NCBI GenBank assembly: GCA_028023455.1 | Contig: JAQFVV010000183.1 | Span: 310,001 to 374,000 of the forward strand | Direction: 5' to 3' | From: Epiperipatus broadwayi | Lineage: Eukaryota > Onychophora > Udeonychophora > Euonychophora > Peripatidae | DNA: 64,000 nucleotides | Part shown: one piece after another, positions 59,236 through 64,000 of the stretch | Numbering within the stretch: position 1 is the stretch's first letter | Layout: every line of letters starts with the position of its first letter | Translations under genes and position numbers: made by a program | Notes under the pieces: model-generated | What the model saw: only the letters and a program-made list of their open reading frames with translations | Told to the model about the DNA's origin: nothing | Database searches by the model: none

Positions 59236-60090
59236 CATAACACATGACGTAAATAATTAACTCAATGCATGAACTTGAAAACTCACTATTTAAAAGAGTC
59301 AAATCAACACTTAAAAAAAGAACAGTCTTATTTTGGTGATCGGCAGTACATATATACAAATGACTTTCTTTGCAAAAATCAGATCAAAAACTCTCATTGA
59401 CTAATCAAGACGTAAGCCACATCATCATAGTAAAAATCTTAAATGAGAATATCTCATTTAAGATGGATAAAAGCTACAGCAAATCAGATGGATTTATAGT
59501 CAGCAAACTAAGGGATCTTAAATTATAAATTACAGAAATAGCTTTAAATTTATTCTGTACTTCAAGAGTATTTTCAAACTTTAGTCGGAGAGTTAGATCA
59601 ATTGCCATTTGAGATTCCCTATAGCCAATATCTAATTATTCAATAAACTCAAGGAATTTGATCAACTATATATATATTGTGCCAGATGAAAGCTTTTAAT
59701 TTCATCTATCAATCTATTCTGAAACAGAGGACGCTACCAGACCACTACGTGTCTGGAAAATTTGTTTACTGTGATCAGAATAGATGATGATGATGGTTTG
59801 CGCTGACTAGACTCAGGGAGAAACGAGATCTTAAATTGTTTAAACAATTGAGACAAAAGCACAAAGACAAACATCAGCTAAATTAAGTTCAAACATATTT
59901 CATAAATTTTATTATGAGAAAATAAATTATTAAATATAAGTTTATGACCCAATAGATGGGGGTTAACTCAGGCGTGTACCAGACATACTAAAGGCAAAGC
60001 TATGACAGACTGACTGATCTTCTAATAAATTTAAAAGGGAGGAAGCAAATTTCATTCAGCAGAGGATTCACCTAAACATTGGTCTTCACT
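57590..60090. other. AT-rich stretch with minor repeats
   Basis: It contains a perfect tandem pair of AATGTATAAAAAGTATTACA units at about 58158-58217, a pair of ATAATTAAAAGATAAATAAA units at about 58945-58992, and a CA-TA microsatellite at 59203-59236. G+C rises from about 59700. No gene. Confidence 0.4.
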
Positions 60091-60126
60091 TTCAGATATT
60101 TAAACCATATGCCCCTGAAATAGATC

Positions 60127-60207
60127 AAAGAACCCAGTGCCGATGAGCTTTCCGAGATCTAAGCATGGTCAGATCTCGAATGTCCTTATATCGGTATGAA
60201 CTGCACC
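60127..60207 (-). pseudogene. 5S-rRNA-like fragment
   Basis: On minus it reads TTCATACCGATATAAGGACA, then a CGAGATCTGACC segment, AGATCTCGGAAAGCTCATCG and GGCACTGGGTTC. This follows the eukaryotic 5S order CATACC...GATCTCGTCTGATCTCGGAAGCT...GGTC...CTGGTTAGTACT. The GATCTCGGAA(A)GCT block is the strongest match. It could be a decayed 5S gene or the head of a 5S-derived SINE. I see no further copies in the window. Confidence 0.4.
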
Positions 60208-60209
60208 AA

Positions 60210-61354
60210 TTACTACGTTTAAAATAACGAATTGATCCATCTCAAGAACAACTGACAAACATGACTGAAAGGAAGAAAACAATAAAAAAACTGGTGAATC
60301 CCAGCCAAATGATTGGCGAAAATTATTTTAAAATTAATAAGAGAAGGTCTCAATAGGAGACAAGAAAATAATTAGAAAAACAGTTCTGTCTGCCCCAGCA
60401 ATTAAAAAAAAGAAAATGAATTACAAACAAATTCTGAGTACACGCTCTGATAAATTTAAAGCATACGTAATAAATACAAAAATAAATCTTTCGGAGAGTG
60501 CACATGAGTACGAGAATATTAAAAATTGTAAACACTTTAGCAGAATAAAAGTATCACTCACCTGTAATTTAAGAAAGGATAAATTTTATCTTCCTGCTGA
60601 CGACTTATAAAATTACAAAGAAAAACACAATTCTAATTTCTGCCTTTAGAGATTTTAGAAAATCTCCACCGGCGAAAATCAGACAATAAAGTCGTCAGCC
60701 AAAAGAGTTTTGGAGGTTTAGCAAGAGGGCAAACATAGAGTATAAAATTAATTATTGAATACTAAATAATTACAGGTAAGCATAAAAAAAATAGATATAA
60801 GACTGCTAAAGCATTTACAAAAGCGAGGCATAAAATATAAAACTCATTCGTCTCTTGAAAGCAAATTGGAAGCTTAAAACTAAGATTCCAAGACACCCTA
60901 TAAAATATTGGAAAACACAGCAAATATTAGATATGCGGCTATATTGATTTAAGAAGACATATTTATGATTAGATTGAGTGGAGATTTAATGAGAATTAAT
61001 TTACCCTGGGAAGAATAAAAACGAAAATAGTTACCTTTCGGTAAAACAAAGTTCACGTAGAGTGCGCACTTTTACTTAAGTTCATTTTCAGGTTCTTTAG
61101 GCAGCAAGGTAGATGTAAAGAGGTTCCAGATTCTTTTAGGTGTTCAAGGCATTACTGGAGCAAACTTGGAAGTCAGGGATCCATCTTTTGTGGAGTTAGC
61201 AAGCCATTCGGGTGGTGGTAACAAGTATAGAATTTTTCATTGTGTTGCAGGCAAAAGTATTTAATCACAGCTGATGTCCTTTAAGAAATTAAAAGTCCGC
61301 GCTGATATAAATTCTCACTTGATAAGCAGCTTGTCTATCAATGAACAATGAGTT
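60210..61354 (-). other. Possible transcribed region, moderately GC-rich, no recognised product
   Basis: This stretch has higher G+C than most of the window and lies downstream, on minus, of the TATA/initiator pair at 61358-61387. A splice-donor-like CGAAAG/GTAACT occurs on minus at 61040/61034. On plus, a frame of about 70 codons (61085-61263) reads like protein (KVDVKRFQILLGVQGITG, SFVELASHSGGGNKYRIF) but matches nothing I recognise. Confidence 0.25.
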
Positions 61355-61387
61355 AACTGACACTCCAAATTTTCAGGGCTATTTATA
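61355..61387 (-). promoter_or_regulatory. Candidate core promoter: TATA box plus initiator
   Basis: On minus, TATAAATA (61387-61380) is followed by TCAGTT (61360-61355). The A of the initiator is 29 bp downstream of the first T of the TATA box. That spacing and the TCAGT initiator match metazoan, especially arthropod, core promoters. In AT-rich DNA a TATA box alone means little, so the case rests on the spacing. It could drive a host transcript, or belong to an LTR. Confidence 0.35.
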
Positions 61388-61389
61388 CG

Positions 61390-61775
61390 TTGCTCCATTT
61401 CCCACGTAACACTTTCCTTGTTGTTCAATTTCTTTGCCTTAGGCAGGGCAAATATTAATCTCCCACTCAATCTAGCTAGGAATTCTACCCAGGGATTATT
61501 GAAATGAAAACAACTACATAAAAATCAAATCTCCACTCTTTAAAATAAAAGCCACATGAATGCAATTAGCTAGCCAGCTTGTTTTTAAATCAAATGGATT
61601 TAAAAACAGGCGGTATATGAAAACTATTTTAAAATAAATCGATAAACATTTTTAAAAAAATCCGTTTTACATATAAACGCGTGTGTACTTCGATACACAC
61701 ATTCTTTTTAAATAATACTGCAAATTTAAACTCTACATTTAATGAAAATTAAAAGCTTAATAAATTTCTTTTTTT
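61390..61775. other. Sequence upstream of the candidate promoter
   Basis: Moderately AT-rich. It includes an inverted AAATCCATTTGATTTAAAAA phrase (on plus, TTTTTAAATCAAATGGATTT at 61583-61602). No gene. Confidence 0.3.
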
Positions 61776-61942
61776 TTTGTTTAATAACAACACCATTGAA
61801 CCGGATTTCAATATATATATATATATAGTTACATATAACCATGTGCTGTTAAGTGTAAAATTATCTCATGGGAAGAGATGCATCACTCATGGAGCTGTAA
61901 CCACCAAAACTGAATTCAACTCAAAACAGCATCTATTCATCT

Positions 61943-62240
61943 ATGCAGAAGACACTACCAATTTTACTACTTGGATGTGAAAAGGGAAACTTAACTCAAA
62001 GATGCTATATGAAGGATAGAATTTCAGATCACCATTGTGCACATTCTAGAATATTAGAACCCCACCAATTGACTGTAGCAATAAAGACACATATAATCAT
62101 TTTAGGACATTTTCTTTATGGATTCTTGATTTACTTTAAGTTGATATCATATGATTAATTTTATGTACCTATGTTTTTTTTATTTTTTTCCTTTACCATA
62201 ATCTGAGGATGGTATAAATTCTTGATATATTCGAAATGTG
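61943..62240 (+). pseudogene. Possible Penelope-type GIY-YIG C-terminal remnant with 3' hairpin module
   Basis: The frame 61943-62158 contains NLTQRCYMKDRISDHHCAH followed later by VAIKTHIIILGHF. This loosely fits the R-x-x-x-R-I-x-x-H...P-V-A-x-H-F...GH pattern of retroelement GIY-YIG domains. About 45 bp after the stop, CTGAGGATGGTATA...TATATTCGAAATG (62203-62238) gives the same module as in the fold-back families. The protein match is weak on its own, and the combination makes it worth noting. Confidence 0.3.
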
Positions 62241-62244
62241 GAAA

Positions 62245-63442
62245 ATATTATTAGTTTATTTTTAAACTGAAATAAAATATAGGGTCAGGTGTGAACTTCC
62301 TTGTGGATGAACTTGATCACCACCAGGGGTAGAGGCAAGACTTTATACTTTCCAATATTAAATACCAACACTTGTACAGTTACACTATTATTTGTTGTTT
62401 GTTTGTTGATACTAATTATTTTGAAATTTACTTATTTTTCAGTGTATATAATTAAAAAACTTCTTGTGTGAATAGTCTTTTCTATCATTGTAAAAATAAA
62501 TCAGAATAGAAAGGGGGGGACCAGACTACCAATATGTTGTTTAATATGAATCAATCAACAAATATGTTGGAGACAAAGAATTACAATTTTCCTAAATTCT
62601 AAATTAGCAAGCAAGTTTATATATCAAATAATAACAAGTTTTAATTTTTTTGTTAGTATTGATATTGAATGATTACTCTTTGAGGGGAAAAGATGGATTG
62701 GATTGATAAATATTGACCGTATTGATCAAACAATAATCCTAGATAATTAAACAAATTAATTGCTTTTGTTATAATCTCTCATTGAATAAATTTTAATAAT
62801 TGTGACTAACTTGGTTAAACATATGATTTCAAATTAAAGTTGGCTGTTTGCATTTTTCTTTATTCATTTATCAATTTATCACATGCTCGCACAATAAAGA
62901 TGGTAATCTGAATATTCTCTGAAGTAGAATATTATCGTATTCTTCCTAAGCTCAAATTCTGGGATAAATGAAATTAAGGTTTGGAGAAGAGAGATGAGGA
63001 TATGCGGAGATATTTGATGTAAGTTCATATGCTAATATAACATCTCTTAAAATCAAGATCGGAGTGGATATGAATCTAAAATCCTAGATATGCTTTCTCA
63101 TCCACTCTGATGACCTATCAACTATACTGCTATGTAAAGCCAGGACCCGTTCTGTTACAATATAATTGCAACTTATAGAGTTTTCTTTTAATTTCTTTAA
63201 ATTATATCTTCTTTTAGAGTCTTATGTAGGTAATGGAAGATAGAAAAAGCTTAAGATATTTGAATCTTTCAGCATTTTTTTTGTCTTTGGGAAAAAATAT
63301 TTTGAAAGCATTGATAACAAACTCTTTTTTATTGCATTATTTCAATCTTTCCTCTTTTGGTGACAAATAATCGGCTTTCAAAAATAGAACATAGGAATAC
63401 ACATCTATCCTAATACATCAATACTAGTATATTGTAAATATT
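62245..63442. other. AT-rich stretch without recognised feature
   Basis: No supportable gene. A short GGGGGGG run at 62513-62519. Confidence 0.35.
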
Positions 63443-63455
63443 AAACTTTAAAATA

Positions 63456-63930
63456 TAATTAAAGGGGATTTGAACACAGACTTTCAAGTTTCCTTCAGCA
63501 ATCCATTCCATCTTGTATAACTAATACACATGACTACATACATATGAAAAATATAAATGATCCATATACATATTTCGTGCTGAGACACATATTAAGACCA
63601 TATATATGAGGAATCAGAGTGACTTAAGTTCAACATGGATATGACAACAATATTGGCATCAACAAGGGTTTGCAACATTCTATCATCAGATTTTCAATAA
63701 TATGGATGGCTGAAAAGTTGGAGATTGGAGAAGATTGAAGTCTGCCCATTAAAGTTTAAAGATTTGCTATGTTAATATAAACTGAACACTGATTATATAT
63801 ATATGTATGGGAGATGATGGTCTGGACCACATTTATCTTTTTCACATGTATGTTATGTGTATCAATTGCATAAGAAGAAATGGATAGCTGAAGGAAGCTT
63901 GAACGTCTGTATTCAAATCCCCTTTAATTA
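63456..63930. repeat. Fold-back element family B, copy 3
   Basis: The outer arms AATTAAAGGGGATTTGAACA (left) and TTCAAATCCCCTTTAATT (right, 63914 on) pair for about 100 bp (63457-63565 with 63820-63929). They continue inward with interruptions through AATGATCC and GGACCACATTTATC. The interior carries a minus-strand CTGATGATAGAATG/TTGCAAACCC hairpin-module variant near 63655-63690. Possible 8-bp duplications AAACTTTA lie at 63443-63450 and 63945-63952. Confidence 0.8.
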
Positions 63931-64000
63931 CATCTATTCTAAAAAAACTTTACAAATCATCTTAAGTGACATTTTTATACAACACATTAAATGGGGAAAT

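Overview
This window looks like non-coding DNA from an invertebrate animal genome. By eye it is roughly three quarters A+T. It has no recognisable host gene, no operon structure and no prokaryotic signals. It is full of decayed metazoan transposable elements: RTE, CR1/Jockey-like, zf-RVT-type and Penelope-like retroelements, tRNA-derived SINEs, hAT DNA transposons and microsatellites. I cannot place the species. The only recognisable protein-coding sequence belongs to transposable elements.

Layout. 0-8 kb: a fold-back repeat (1.86-2.44 kb), a degraded hAT transposase carrying a SINE (3.6-4.8 kb), a SINE with a perfect 16-bp target duplication (5.7 kb), a ~930-bp inverted dimer of a Penelope-like GIY-YIG 3' end (5.93-6.86 kb) and a ~400-bp tandem duplication in which one copy has lost mostly G bases. 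8-15 kb: a purine-rich unidentified stretch, an inverted pair of polypurine/LTR-edge-like arms and a (TAC)n microsatellite. 15.4 kb: a non-autonomous hAT element with an intact 8-bp duplication. 19-32 kb: many fold-back elements, plus a CR1/Jockey-like LINE (24.8-28.05 kb) split by at least three later insertions. 34.5-38.55 kb: two decayed LINEs of one zf-RVT family in opposite orientation. 38.56-41.89 kb: a nearly intact RTE-type LINE with one frameshift. 42-64 kb: more fold-backs, a duplicated ~0.6-kb segment with and without a SINE, an internally deleted RTE derivative, a compound microsatellite, a 5S-rRNA-like fragment and a TATA/initiator pair.

The most unusual pattern is architectural. 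At least fifteen repeats are inverted dimers. In the cases that can be oriented, both arms are 3' ends pointing outward from a truncated centre. Several are flanked by 8-13-bp direct repeats, and usually one outer end is complete and the other truncated. This fits retrotransposition from both strands of a staggered break better than a classical DNA transposon. Several otherwise unrelated repeat families also share a CTGANGA-stem-GAAA hairpin module that resembles part of the hammerhead ribozyme core.
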